This document shows positions 15,451 through 24,474 of a stretch of DNA of 64,000 bases, in pieces (the stretch's first letter is position 1; each line of letters opens with the position of its first letter). Under the pieces are notes generated by a model. That model saw nothing but the letters and a program-made list of their open reading frames with translations. It did not search any database and was not told the origin of the DNA. The position numbers and the translations under genes are program-made. This stretch comes from Candidatus Peribacterales bacterium. GTDB lineage: Bacteria > Patescibacteriota > Gracilibacteria > Peribacterales > Peribacteraceae. The stretch covers positions 248,001 to 312,000 of the forward strand of contig JAGVDM010000004.1 in NCBI GenBank assembly GCA_020058765.1, in the 5' to 3' direction.

Positions 15451-18117
15451 TTAAAGAAAGGTATTTTGTAGTGCGCCAAAACTCATATTTACCTTAATAG
15501 CTGTATGAGGAATTAATACATACTTCCATTCCTTCCCCTTATGGCTCCTATTGTAGTCGGACGCAGCCTTGCAAAATTCTTTTGCCGCCTCTGCTTTTTC
15601 CAATACATCCTTCTCTTCAATATCTTTTTCTGCCTTAACCTCGATCATATAAATACAATTATCCGTTTCCACAACAAAATCCGGTTCGTATCGTTTTGAA
15701 TTGTGATTCCAGTAGATTCGAAACTGTGAATGGGCAGGCCTCAGCCATTTTAGTACATCCGTGTCCGCCTCTAGCGTTGCGGCCAAGTCCTTTTCCGCTT
15801 TTGAATCAAATTTATACAGATTGTGGCATGCTTTTTTGAAGCCGCCGAATACTTTGGATGGAATTGAATTTGTAGGCTGAATTGTTTCTGAGTAATGGTG
15901 GACTTTATCTTTCGTATATATCGACAAATTGTGTGGCTCGATTTTTGTAAATGCGTGAATGACCGGCTCCTCAAAACCAGATTGTTCCAAATAAAAATTC
16001 TTCTTAAGCTGAACATAGATAAATTTTGCTATTTCACGCTTGTGATACAGCACGATATTACGCAATTCATCGTCAGCACGGTCTGCGCCAAGCTTATTGA
16101 CTGCCTGCGTAGCGAGCTTGTACAAAAGGTCATTTACTTGGTCATAATCAACATCCGGGTAATTGATAAGCTCATTCACCAAAATATTTACCGGAATGTC
16201 TCGCACCATGCCCCCACCTTCGCTTTGTAGAATATCAAACTCATTTGTCCTGAGCGTGGTTCGTAGAATTTCCTCTGAAACAGGTTGATAATTCAGGTTT
16301 GTGACATCCAGATCAAAATCATGAAAGCCTGCGGCAACCTCATGGCTTTGCTGAATAAGAATACGAGGAATAGGAATGATCTTTTGGATCACTTCCTGCA
16401 CTACTTCCTCATATTCCTTTTTGGCAGCTTCAATGATCTCACTTTTAAATAAGCTTTGCTGAGGAGCACGTTCAACCCGTTCAATAAGTTTTTCGAATAC
16501 CACCTTCTTCACCTCCGCTGAATTGAGGTCATTGATATTGGTAATTGAATCTCCAAGATTCGAAACAGTATCAAACAGTGCCTGCTTGGCTTGCACATTA
16601 ATATTCGCCTCTTGCTTCTTATCTGCATCCTGCAACGCATCTACCGCAGCGCGCTCTTCGCGCAAGACTTCATCATACGTTGAATTTGATGTGATAATAG
16701 ATTGTGCTTCAGGCAGGAAATCGGGGTCTATTTCAATAATATTCTCCTTTCTGATTATGGAATCGGGATTATTCGCCGCCTCCACAATAGATTGAAAGCG
16801 GTCATGGGCAATAATAGTCAGTGTGTCTGGCTTCTTCTCCCCAGTGCGTTTACCAAAGGGCAAGCGAAGACCGCGCCCAAGCGTCTGCTCCGTGAGGATC
16901 TGTGAATTTGCGGCTCGTAGAGGGATAATTGTATACAGATTTGTGACATCCCAACCCTCTTTTAGCATGTTTACATGGATGACAATCTCGATTGTATTCT
17001 CGGGCTTCTCTAGCTGCATAAGCTTTTGCACATTTTCCTCTTTCTCACCTCCTCGCTGATTGGAGTGAATTTCCATCACTTTTCCTTTGTACCTTCCGTC
17101 AAAAAAGCGATCCGATTCAATCATGTCCTTAATTTCCTGCGCATGCGTAGTGTCTTTGGCGACGACAAGCACAAACGGCTTCACCAGCTTGTTGCCTGTA
17201 TCTCGGGCATAAATATCAAGGGCGACCTTTGTATCTTCATGAATGCGAATTCCGTCTTCCAATTTAATGAGATCTAACTCCTTTGGATCGTTCTTATATT
17301 GATCCGGATTAAGATTTCGGCGAGTCGCAACGGCAGGCTCTTTCAAGAAGCCATCGCGTAATCCATGCGCAAGAGAGTATTCGTATACGACATTCCTGAA
17401 CTTGGCTCCCCGATTATCAATTGGCGTCGCAGTGAGCTCCAAGCCTAATACTGCCTTTAGTTCATTGATGGCTTTCATACCCGCATCTGCGCGGTAGTGA
17501 TGTGACTCATCCATGAGAACCACCAAATCATCCAATGAGGAGAGATAGCTGAAATATGACTCACCAAGGTATTCGGACAGCCTTTTTATGCGCGGCTCTT
17601 TGCCTCCGCGCATTTCGGAGCTGATACGCTGAATATTAAAAACATTGATCTTTACAGACTCGGCAAACAGGGTCACCTGTCTCGCTTCCGAATAGTTGTC
17701 GCTAGTGATAATACGGGGAGGATTCTGAGCGAATTCACTGATTCCGTTAAAAACGTATTTCGGGTTATTTGGATCCGAGAAATCTTCCACAAGCTTATTA
17801 TAGATAGTTGTACCGGGTGCAAGTACAAAGAAGTTCTGGATGCCTTTTTCTATGTACAGATAGGCGATAAATGCACCCATAAGACGGGTTTTCCCTACAC
17901 CTGTGGCGAGTGCAAAGGTAAGAGAAGGAAAATCACGCTCAAAATCCGAACAGGTTGGATACAGTGCATGCACCTTTTTAAGTGCCTCCGTCAGATCAAC
18001 TCCATTCTGTAGTTCAAGTTCATCCGCAAGCTTAGCAAGTATTTCCAAACTCGTTTTCTGCGGTGGGCGCAGGCTTAGCCGATTGGTAATTGTTTGAGCA
18101 GTTTTATTCATCGTCAT
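15451..18117 (-). CDS. res: Type III restriction enzyme, Res subunit
   Basis: An 888-residue SF2 translocase-nuclease. Walker A is ATGVGKTRL (71-79), the DEAD-box equivalent is LMDESHHYR, motif III is LELTATPID, and later motifs include VNMLKEGWDV and LTEQTLGRGLRLP. The C-terminus has a PD-(D/E)xK nuclease with Asp813 in RYEPDF and Glu826-Val-Lys828 in YMIEVKAEK. The subunit uses ATP to communicate between two unmethylated sites before cutting. Its ATG overlaps the end of mod by 14 bp, so translation is coupled. It converges on the S24 gene with only 25 bp between stops; a short hairpin (GCCT/AGGC, 15432-15442) lies there. Confidence 0.88.
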   Translation of the reverse strand: MTMNKTAQTITNRLSLRPPQKTSLEILAKLADELELQNGVDLTEALKKVHALYPTCSDFERDFPSLTFALATGVGKTRLMGAFIAYLYIEKGIQNFFVLAPGTTIYNKLVEDFSDPNNPKYVFNGISEFAQNPPRIITSDNYSEARQVTLFAESVKINVFNIQRISSEMRGGKEPRIKRLSEYLGESYFSYLSSLDDLVVLMDESHHYRADAGMKAINELKAVLGLELTATPIDNRGAKFRNVVYEYSLAHGLRDGFLKEPAVATRRNLNPDQYKNDPKELDLIKLEDGIRIHEDTKVALDIYARDTGNKLVKPFVLVVAKDTTHAQEIKDMIESDRFFDGRYKGKVMEIHSNQRGGEKEENVQKLMQLEKPENTIEIVIHVNMLKEGWDVTNLYTIIPLRAANSQILTEQTLGRGLRLPFGKRTGEKKPDTLTIIAHDRFQSIVEAANNPDSIIRKENIIEIDPDFLPEAQSIITSNSTYDEVLREERAAVDALQDADKKQEANINVQAKQALFDTVSNLGDSITNINDLNSAEVKKVVFEKLIERVERAPQQSLFKSEIIEAAKKEYEEVVQEVIQKIIPIPRILIQQSHEVAAGFHDFDLDVTNLNYQPVSEEILRTTLRTNEFDILQSEGGGMVRDIPVNILVNELINYPDVDYDQVNDLLYKLATQAVNKLGADRADDELRNIVLYHKREIAKFIYVQLKKNFYLEQSGFEEPVIHAFTKIEPHNLSIYTKDKVHHYSETIQPTNSIPSKVFGGFKKACHNLYKFDSKAEKDLAATLEADTDVLKWLRPAHSQFRIYWNHNSKRYEPDFVVETDNCIYMIEVKAEKDIEEKDVLEKAEAAKEFCKAASDYNRSHKGKEWKYVLIPHTAIKVNMSFGALQNTFL

Positions 18118-19732
18118 TGGAGGTATCGTCTTGATCCTCGGCTATCTCTTCCGTGGACTCAATAATATTTAAATTGTAGTTGTCCTGCCCATATTCACAT
18201 TTCCCTAAAATCATCTGTGGAATCTTTTTTACAGTGATGTTGGGGTAACGGTCATCACACTCCGGTGCAAATGACTTAGCACAAATCAGTAGGCTTTCCT
18301 CGCTACTCATTTCCTCATGAATCTTATCGAGTTGTTCAACTGTGACAAAGGCCGTAGTGGTGAAAATATAGTCTGTTTCCGTTGATTTACCTTGCTTCCA
18401 GTACAATTCCTCATGTGGTGAAAACCGGAATCCCTCATGCTTGCACATGGCAGCAGCCAACATATTGGCATTGTATTTTTCATCGATGACCCAATTATCG
18501 TACTTATCTTTACGCAAGAGACTTGAAGCAAGATTGTAGAATTTGAATCCACCTCCCCCTTCCCATTTCAGGCTTTCAGAAAGTGGTAACCCATCAGTAC
18601 CATCGACTACTCTTTTAAGTCTTGGTAAGCAGTGAGTATTAGCATGTTCGCCTAGTTCAACTCCTATCCATTTTCTGCCCATTTTATGGGCTACGGCAGC
18701 AGCTGTGCCTGATCCGAGAAAAGAATCTAGCACAATATCACCCTTTGCGGTCGCAAGCTCAATGATTCGCTTTATTAACCGTTCGGGTTTTGGAGTAGCA
18801 AACACGTCGCTTGAATTCACTTTAATCACTTCTTTTTTAGATTCATCATTATGCCCGACCTCATTGTGCATCAGCAAAGTAGAAGCCTTTCTTCCTTGTT
18901 GAACCTCGGTAAGAAATTGTTTTACTGATGGGATTGCTTTTCCATTTTTTCCAAAAACAACTCGATTATCTCTTATCAATTCGATCATTTTTGCTTGAGC
19001 AACTGCCCAATGTTTTCCTGGAGGGGCATCAAATTTGTCACCATGTGGCCCTGTAACTATATAATGTCCATTTTTACGTTCTTCATTTGCAATTAAGTCA
19101 CCAGGTTTCCATGGACCTCTGGGGTCATTGTCGGGATTCTTATATCTACTATTCATTTCAGGAGTTCTTTCTAATAGATTGAAATCTAACTTTTGTTCAT
19201 TCTTGGCATAAGAAAGAATATATTCATGATCAACTGATATCCTCTTAGATTGATTCTTTGGGCTATATACTTTTTGCCATACTAAGGTACAGATATGATT
19301 TTTTCGTCCAAATATTTCATCGCACAGCACTCTTAAATATGGCATTTCATTGTCATCAATAGAAATAAAGATTGTACCGTCTTCGCTCAATAAATTAAGA
19401 AGAGTTTGTAATCTTGGCTTCATTAGATTGAGCCATATTGAGTGCTCAACACCGTCATCATAGTGCTCAAAAGCACTCCCCGTATTGTAGGGAGGATCAA
19501 TATAAATACATTTCACTTTTCCTGCATAATCCTGCTCCAAAGCTTTCAATGCCAAAAGGTTATCTCCATGAATGAGCATGTTTTCTGAATTTGGATCTCC
19601 ATAGGACTTCTCCGGATCTTCAATTAGGATTCTTGGTTCCAGTTTTAGCTCCTCATCTTTGCCTATCCATGTAAGCTCAAGACGCTGTTTCTTTGGCTTT
19701 CCTTTGCCATTGTTGTTATAGACTGCATTCAT
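18104..19732 (-). CDS. mod: Type III DNA methyltransferase, Mod subunit (N6-adenine, beta class)
   Basis: A 542-residue methyltransferase. The catalytic motif IV IDPPYNTGSAFEHYDD (DPPY at 79-82) precedes the AdoMet motif I DSFLGSGTAAAVAH near 340, the beta-class order typical of type III Mod proteins that methylate adenine on one strand. The region between the motifs (about 150-300) should hold the target-recognition domain and determines specificity, which cannot be read here. The C-terminus ends in an acidic stretch (SNDDE). The DNA is visibly AT-rich (18 G/C in 60 at 19201-19260), unlike the flanking housekeeping genes, supporting transfer. Confidence 0.9.
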   Translation of the reverse strand: MNAVYNNNGKGKPKKQRLELTWIGKDEELKLEPRILIEDPEKSYGDPNSENMLIHGDNLLALKALEQDYAGKVKCIYIDPPYNTGSAFEHYDDGVEHSIWLNLMKPRLQTLLNLLSEDGTIFISIDDNEMPYLRVLCDEIFGRKNHICTLVWQKVYSPKNQSKRISVDHEYILSYAKNEQKLDFNLLERTPEMNSRYKNPDNDPRGPWKPGDLIANEERKNGHYIVTGPHGDKFDAPPGKHWAVAQAKMIELIRDNRVVFGKNGKAIPSVKQFLTEVQQGRKASTLLMHNEVGHNDESKKEVIKVNSSDVFATPKPERLIKRIIELATAKGDIVLDSFLGSGTAAAVAHKMGRKWIGVELGEHANTHCLPRLKRVVDGTDGLPLSESLKWEGGGGFKFYNLASSLLRKDKYDNWVIDEKYNANMLAAAMCKHEGFRFSPHEELYWKQGKSTETDYIFTTTAFVTVEQLDKIHEEMSSEESLLICAKSFAPECDDRYPNITVKKIPQMILGKCEYGQDNYNLNIIESTEEIAEDQDDTSNDDE

Positions 19733-19735
19733 ACA

Positions 19736-20206
19736 TCAAGACCAGTTAAAAAGTTTCAGTCTGTTTCTTGGAACAGTATAGTTTAATGATTCACCTCTGC
19801 ATTTTACATGCAATCGAGTGTTCTTTTCCCAAGAAACAATCACAGCAGTAGGAGTGGTTTCAAATAGCAGACGCATGGCATCAATGTCTTCCCATTCCAA
19901 TGTACATATTTCTCTGTTTGCACACACCAAACAAATCAACAAATTCTTATGGGATTCAATTCTTCTCAAACGGAGAATGTCAGACTTTGAAAAAGTAAAA
20001 ACGGAGTACTCTATGCCCTTTCTTCCTTTTCGGACATTTGATGTAGATTTTACAAATACTTTATGGGTTATGTCTTTAACAAAAATTTCGTACGCACTCC
20101 ATTCAATGTCAGTATTTTTGTCCAGCAGTTTCAGGCTTATCTGCGGGCTTCGAATGATTTGAGAGAGAACAACACCGTGATAAAGTTCAAATTTAGAAAT
20201 AGGCAT
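19736..20206 (-). CDS. Unknown 156-aa protein within the helicase-Mod-Res operon
   Basis: I do not recognise this protein. It lies 3 bp before mod and 12 bp after the helicase gene, so it is co-transcribed and probably works with them. It is soluble, basic, with an alternating pattern of beta strands (SAYEIFVKDITHKVFVKS, LLICLVCANREICTLEW, AVIVSWEKNTRLHVKC) and few helices, suggesting a compact beta or alpha/beta fold. Related operons often have a DUF4391 protein at this place, but the usual N-terminal signature of that family is not apparent. A role as specificity, inhibitor or nuclease accessory subunit is possible; none is supported by a visible motif. Confidence 0.7.
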   Translation of the reverse strand: MPISKFELYHGVVLSQIIRSPQISLKLLDKNTDIEWSAYEIFVKDITHKVFVKSTSNVRKGRKGIEYSVFTFSKSDILRLRRIESHKNLLICLVCANREICTLEWEDIDAMRLLFETTPTAVIVSWEKNTRLHVKCRGESLNYTVPRNRLKLFNWS

Positions 20207-20218
20207 ACAGTGGCAAAA

Positions 20219-23161
20219 TTAGATAATTCTCCATCGAATAGTAAACAACTGCTCAAGAGATGAATTTTGTTTGAGTTGCGCCTCTACTCTTTCAATCAGA
20301 GCTTCCTTCTTCTCTTCTACTTCATCCTGAGACTCAAAAAGCTTTTTTCGCATGTCGTTCCTCTTCTTTTCCATGTCCTTAATGTACTTCTGCACCTGCA
20401 ACTTTTCATCAAGATTCAGGATCTTCTTGGAAGCGGTTTTTGCAGTCTTAATGTCAATATCAAGCTTCTTCAGTTCAATCTCAAGTGCTTTCTTCACATC
20501 TTCTGCCCACTTATCCAGCTTCTCCACCTCCACATCAAAAAAGTCCCTATTGCGCTCGGCGATTTGACCGGAAATAAGAGTGACTGTTTGATCTTCTGCC
20601 TTCCGTAGCCTTTCAAGTTCCTCAGTAGACGGGCTTTCACATTTCTTCCCACTTCCCGATAGTGAAAAGATTTTTTTAGACACTTCAGGGTCGAGCACCT
20701 CACCATCTTCATCAATAGCTATGGTTATAATATGGTCTTCACTTTCAAAAGCTTGGACCGTATAACAGACAACGCGGATAACACCGCTTTTCCCTACATA
20801 CGGTTCTAGTACGGATATTTTGACGGGGTTACCAGAGTAATCAAACGTCACCTCCGCCTCTGGCGGTTCGGTGGCCTTCACACTCTCAAGAATCCGCTCC
20901 GCCAAAGGATGCCCGGGGCGATAAATATGAGAGTCTTCAACATTCTTCCCGATCTTATACGGCCCCGGAGGAATTGATTCTCCTTTGAAAGGATTTTTGT
21001 TGAGAACAAAGGAGTATTCGTTGTCACTGTACTCCGCGTTCTTGCCGAGGAAATATTTGGTCGTATCCCACAGCCAACGGTCATACTTATCCAGATACTG
21101 CTTACTCTCGTGAAGGTTAAACTTCAGCTTTTCATGCACTTCAGCATCAAAGTTCTCAAGCAATTTTTGTTTCGCTTCTCCCATGTTTTCCTGAATACTT
21201 TCGTCCATTTCTCGCTGGAGAGTGTCAAACGCAGTGTTGATTTCCTCTTCAGACCGGCATGACTGATAAATGGAAGCAATACGTTTTTCAAAATCCACTC
21301 CGGATTCAATACTGCCCAGCACTTCATCACTTGCACCGAACACTCCTTTAAAGAGGTTGAATTTTTGGTCGAGCAATTCATAAACACGCTGATCTGCGGC
21401 ATTTTTCCTGTTCACAAAGTTGATGACCACCACATCGTACTTCTGACCGTAGCGATGGCAACGACCAATTCTCTGCTCGATACGCTGAGGGTTCCATGGG
21501 AGATCGTAGTTAATCACGAGCGAACAAAATTGAAGGTTAATGCCCTCAGCCCCTGCTTCTGTTGCGATCATGATCTCAGCTTCGTATTTAAAATGATCAA
21601 CAATCGCAGCACGCATATCTGCAGTTTTTGATCCGGTCACCTTGTCCGTATCCTTATGTTTCTCCAGCCATTCGGCATAAATTTCTTTGGACTTTGGATC
21701 GTTATTGGAACCATTGAAGAACACAACTTTATTTTCATATCCATTCTTCGAAAGCAGTTCCATTAGATGGTTTTGCGTGATCCGCGATTCCGTAAAAATG
21801 ATTGCCTTCTTTTGCGCACCAAGTTCTTCTGTCATTTGGAAACCTTTCTCCAAGCCAATAAGCAAGGCATCTCCTTTTGAGTTCTTCCATATTCTTTTTG
21901 CGATATCACGATAACGTTGCAGGTCCTTCCGTTCTTCCTTCATCGCTTCAATATCTTCCTCTGTGAATATTTTGGCTTCGGCTTCCTCCTCTTCTTCGGA
22001 ATCCTCTTCTTCATCTGCCCATTCATCAACAAGTTCATCATATGAATCAAAATTCTCCTCAATGTTCGGAATTCCCAGCTCTTGCTGCGCATTCTTCTTC
22101 TTGGCTTCTCTTATGAAAATTTCAAGCTTTGTTGCCAATCCATCCAGCGTACTGGCAATTGCGAAAGAAGACGAGGCCAGCAGCTTCCGGAGGATGAGCG
22201 ACATAAGATGTCGTTGGCTTGCGGGTAGCGCATAGAGTGTTGGGCGCTGCAGATAGTCAGTCATCTCGTCGTATAGCTCTATTTCATCTTCAGATGGGAT
22301 GTAATCCTGGGTTAGAGGTATGCGCTTTGTGTATTTAATATATTCCAGAACCTGACGTCGCAAGGTACGGATGCAAACCGTTTTTAATCGATTGCGGAGA
22401 TCCAGGAACATTTCCTGCTTGGGCTCAACCAGCCCCAATTCGTTCTCGTTGATATCCTGCACTTGTGATACTCGAGCATAATTAGATTTGAAGCTCTTCA
22501 AATCACCAAAAACATGGTCATCAATTATGCTCACAAGACCGTAGAGTTCCAGGAGAGAATTCTGGAGTGGAGTGGCGGTGAGCAAGATTTTTGGAACACC
22601 TTCTAATGATTCTTTGATTTCCTTTGCAATCTTATTACTTGGCTTGTAGACATTGCGAAGACGGTGCGCTTCATCGATAATCACGAGATCCCATGGTGTT
22701 TGTTTTACATACGGCGACTTGTTTCGAGCGAAGTGATACGAACAGATGACAATACTTTCTTCTTGGTTAAAGGGGTTCAGGTTTCCATCTTTGATGAGCT
22801 GGTTGAAGGATTTAGCTTCCAAAAGACTTGATGGAAGAAAAAACTTTTCCTGCAATTCAACACTCCACTGCTTTCGTAAGTTTGATGGAACAATAAGTAG
22901 TATTTTCCTTTTTCGTTCAGCCCATTTCTGAGAAATGACCAGACCTGCTTCAATAGTCTTTCCAAGTCCTACCTCATCGGCAAGAATTGCACCTTTGGAT
23001 AAAGGCGAACGGAACGCAAACAGAGCCGCCTCAATTTGATGCGGATTAAGATCTACTTGGGCATTGGAGAGCGTTGCTGTTAATTTCTCAAGACTATCGG
23101 ATGAGCTCCTCTTGGTGAGCTCATAGGCGAAATACTTTGCGTGATAGGCAGTGAGTTTCAT
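20219..23161 (-). CDS. SNF2-family helicase/translocase linked to type III R-M
   Basis: A 980-residue SNF2/RAD54-like ATPase. From this start, motif Q (LNPHQIEA) is near 38, Walker A DEVGLGKT at about 62-69, DEAH at about 163-166, LTATPLQNS near 193, and the C-terminal helicase lobe has EAGAEGINLQ and IEQRIGRCHRYGQ. The last 100 residues are coiled-coil (LEIELKKLDIDIKTAK, KDMEKKRNDMRKKLFE). The N-terminus (MKLTAYHAKYFAYELTK) is typical of helicases found next to Mod and Res. It is first in the four-gene operon. Proteins of this type may remodel or translocate on invading DNA; DISARM DrmD is a distant parallel. The ATG at 23161 is preferred over a TTG three codons upstream. Confidence 0.85.
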   Translation of the reverse strand: MKLTAYHAKYFAYELTKRSSSDSLEKLTATLSNAQVDLNPHQIEAALFAFRSPLSKGAILADEVGLGKTIEAGLVISQKWAERKRKILLIVPSNLRKQWSVELQEKFFLPSSLLEAKSFNQLIKDGNLNPFNQEESIVICSYHFARNKSPYVKQTPWDLVIIDEAHRLRNVYKPSNKIAKEIKESLEGVPKILLTATPLQNSLLELYGLVSIIDDHVFGDLKSFKSNYARVSQVQDINENELGLVEPKQEMFLDLRNRLKTVCIRTLRRQVLEYIKYTKRIPLTQDYIPSEDEIELYDEMTDYLQRPTLYALPASQRHLMSLILRKLLASSSFAIASTLDGLATKLEIFIREAKKKNAQQELGIPNIEENFDSYDELVDEWADEEEDSEEEEEAEAKIFTEEDIEAMKEERKDLQRYRDIAKRIWKNSKGDALLIGLEKGFQMTEELGAQKKAIIFTESRITQNHLMELLSKNGYENKVVFFNGSNNDPKSKEIYAEWLEKHKDTDKVTGSKTADMRAAIVDHFKYEAEIMIATEAGAEGINLQFCSLVINYDLPWNPQRIEQRIGRCHRYGQKYDVVVINFVNRKNAADQRVYELLDQKFNLFKGVFGASDEVLGSIESGVDFEKRIASIYQSCRSEEEINTAFDTLQREMDESIQENMGEAKQKLLENFDAEVHEKLKFNLHESKQYLDKYDRWLWDTTKYFLGKNAEYSDNEYSFVLNKNPFKGESIPPGPYKIGKNVEDSHIYRPGHPLAERILESVKATEPPEAEVTFDYSGNPVKISVLEPYVGKSGVIRVVCYTVQAFESEDHIITIAIDEDGEVLDPEVSKKIFSLSGSGKKCESPSTEELERLRKAEDQTVTLISGQIAERNRDFFDVEVEKLDKWAEDVKKALEIELKKLDIDIKTAKTASKKILNLDEKLQVQKYIKDMEKKRNDMRKKLFESQDEVEEKKEALIERVEAQLKQNSSLEQLFTIRWRII

Positions 23162-23189
23162 TGAAAACAAAGATTGAGAAGCACAACGA

Positions 23190-23211
23190 AAGGGTATCAG
23201 GTTTTACCCTT
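23190..23211. promoter_or_regulatory. Inverted repeat upstream of the helicase operon
   Basis: AAGGGTA (23190-23196) and TACCCTT (23205-23211) form a perfect 7-bp dyad with an 8-bp centre, 29 bp before the helicase ATG. On the minus strand a TTGACT hexamer lies just upstream. It could be an operator or an mRNA leader hairpin; nothing else supports either. Confidence 0.35.
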
Positions 23212-23346
23212 ATCTCTAAGTCAATATTGGTATCTAGGTGCTTCTAGCGCACTCCAGACTCGGATCTGGACTTACTGCTTTTCCGTGCTCTGAAGCCACC
23301 ACGGTCGCGTGCACATGTTGGCTGGCCAAAAGAGATTCGAATTTTT

Positions 23347-23423
23347 TGGTGCGCCAGGGTGGAGTTGAACCACCGACCGCCGGTGTATAAGTCCGGAGCT
23401 CTAACCAACTGAGCTACTGGCGC
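23347..23423 (-). tRNA. tRNA-Ile, anticodon UAU, CCA encoded
   Basis: Read on the minus strand: acceptor GCGCCAG/CTGGCGC, D arm GCTC/GAGC, anticodon arm CCGGA-CTTATAC-ACCGG, T arm GGTGG-TTCAACT-CCACC, discriminator A73 and encoded CCA. The loop gives U34-A35-U36, which reads AUA. Most bacteria read AUA with a CAU tRNA modified to lysidine, so a UAU isoleucine tRNA is uncommon. Positions 31 and 39 are A-A, an unpaired closing of the anticodon stem. It is the right border of the defence island. The isoleucine identity is deduced from the anticodon. Confidence 0.85.
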
Positions 23424-23521
23424 ATGTAGGGATGATAGTGGAAACAAAGATCGAGGGCCGAGCTCCTTCGCTTTTTTTGATTTGCGACTCGCCCCGCACA
23501 TGCGGGACTCGTCGACCCAGG

Positions 23522-23537
23522 CTGAGCTACTGGCGCA
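23522..23537 (-). repeat. Duplicate of the tRNA-Ile 5' end
   Basis: Sixteen bases are identical to the first 15 tRNA bases plus one flanking base (23409-23424), in the same orientation and 113 bp upstream. Beyond it the sequence keeps a tRNA-like D-arm look and then a CCCGC/GCGGG hairpin with a 4-nt loop, but no proper anticodon or T arm. It is a truncated tRNA copy, perhaps left by integration or recombination at this locus. The rest of 23424-23632 shows nothing else recognisable. Confidence 0.6.
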
Positions 23538-23632
23538 CAGAACCAAGTATAGAGATCCAACGGGGAAGGGGATAGATTCTCTGGTTTTTGCGCTGCGCGA
23601 GCGCAGTCGCAGGGGTACTCTACGGCACCTTT

Positions 23633-24310
23633 ATGCAATCCACAGAAGAACAACCCAAGAGCGAAGGCCTGTTCCTGGACACACGCAACGTGCTGGAGCG
23701 CAAAATGGAGACCTTTGCCAAGGCGCTCCCACACCCAAATATTATTACCGGGCGTATTCGCACAGCACTTGCCGCAGCTGGCTTACCGCTGCATGCAATA
23801 GAGCCGATTACCGGGACAATCAGCTACAGCCTAAACCTAGTCTGCGACTGGTTCGATGGCATGTCTGCCCGGGTGAATAACCAGCGAACGAAGGAAGGCG
23901 AAAAGCTCGATCCGCTAGTGGATAAGATCACGAATGCAGCGTACTTGGCCTATATCAGCGTGCTGCATATGCATGATCTGTCGCTCATGATCGCCTCCGC
24001 GGCAAACGTTGCGGTAGATGTTGGATCGCAGCTCCAGCGGGGCAACCCTGTGGTGCAAGCAAAGGAAGCGGTGCAGGCAACGCTGCACCCGCATGAGTGC
24101 ACACACATAGATCCAGCGACCGAAGGCGTAAACCGCGTGAAGGCCAATACCTGGGGCAAGATCAAGATGATGCTCCAGAGCTCAGCAATCGTAGCGACTC
24201 TGCTTGCTGGGGATGATGATATGGTTCGCACGGGTGCAGCAGTCACACTGGGTGCAAGTGCCATCGTTGGAACGATTGGCACCGTAAAGAGGATGTTCAA
24301 GAAGGGATAG
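23633..24310 (+). CDS. CDP-alcohol phosphatidyltransferase family protein
   Basis: A 225-residue membrane enzyme. It contains the complete family signature D-G-x2-A-R-x8-G-x3-D-x3-D: Asp75-Gly76, Ala79-Arg80, Gly89, Asp93 and Asp97 (DGMSARV ... EGEKLDPLVDK), with the extra Asp72 in CDWFD. These aspartates bind metals and transfer a phosphatidyl group from CDP-diacylglycerol to an alcohol such as glycerol-3-phosphate, serine or inositol phosphate; which one is not evident. Hydrophobic segments follow (AAYLAYISVLHM, LMIASAANVAVDV, SAIVATLLAG, AAVTLGASAIVGTIG). The start ATG has TACTCT 11 bases upstream. It is the likely source of phospholipid head groups. Confidence 0.78.
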   Translation: MQSTEEQPKSEGLFLDTRNVLERKMETFAKALPHPNIITGRIRTALAAAGLPLHAIEPITGTISYSLNLVCDWFDGMSARVNNQRTKEGEKLDPLVDKITNAAYLAYISVLHMHDLSLMIASAANVAVDVGSQLQRGNPVVQAKEAVQATLHPHECTHIDPATEGVNRVKANTWGKIKMMLQSSAIVATLLAGDDDMVRTGAAVTLGASAIVGTIGTVKRMFKKG

Positions 24311-24474
24311 GTGTCTCTTTGTTACTTTTGTCCGGCGGCTTTTCAATCTCTTTGTTACTTTTGTCCGGTAACTAGTCTTGATCTCTTTGTTACTTTTGTC
24401 CGGTAACAAAAGTAACCAAAAATACCGGCGCGCCAAAGCTCCTCCGCTTGCCGCAACACCCCCCGTGGCGCGCC

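Noticed and set aside
20219-23161. DISARM system
   Set aside because: An SNF2 helicase and a methylase are present, but no DrmA, DrmB or DrmC (PLD) gene; the order and Res subunit fit a type III restriction system.
23424-23537. A second complete tRNA gene upstream of tRNA-Ile
   Set aside because: Only the acceptor strand and a D-arm-like stretch are present; the next hairpin has a 4-nt loop and no T arm or 3' acceptor follows.
24314-24403. CRISPR array
   Set aside because: Three 22-bp direct copies are spaced by only 11-13 bp and the last runs into a hairpin; spacers are too short, and no cas gene is near.
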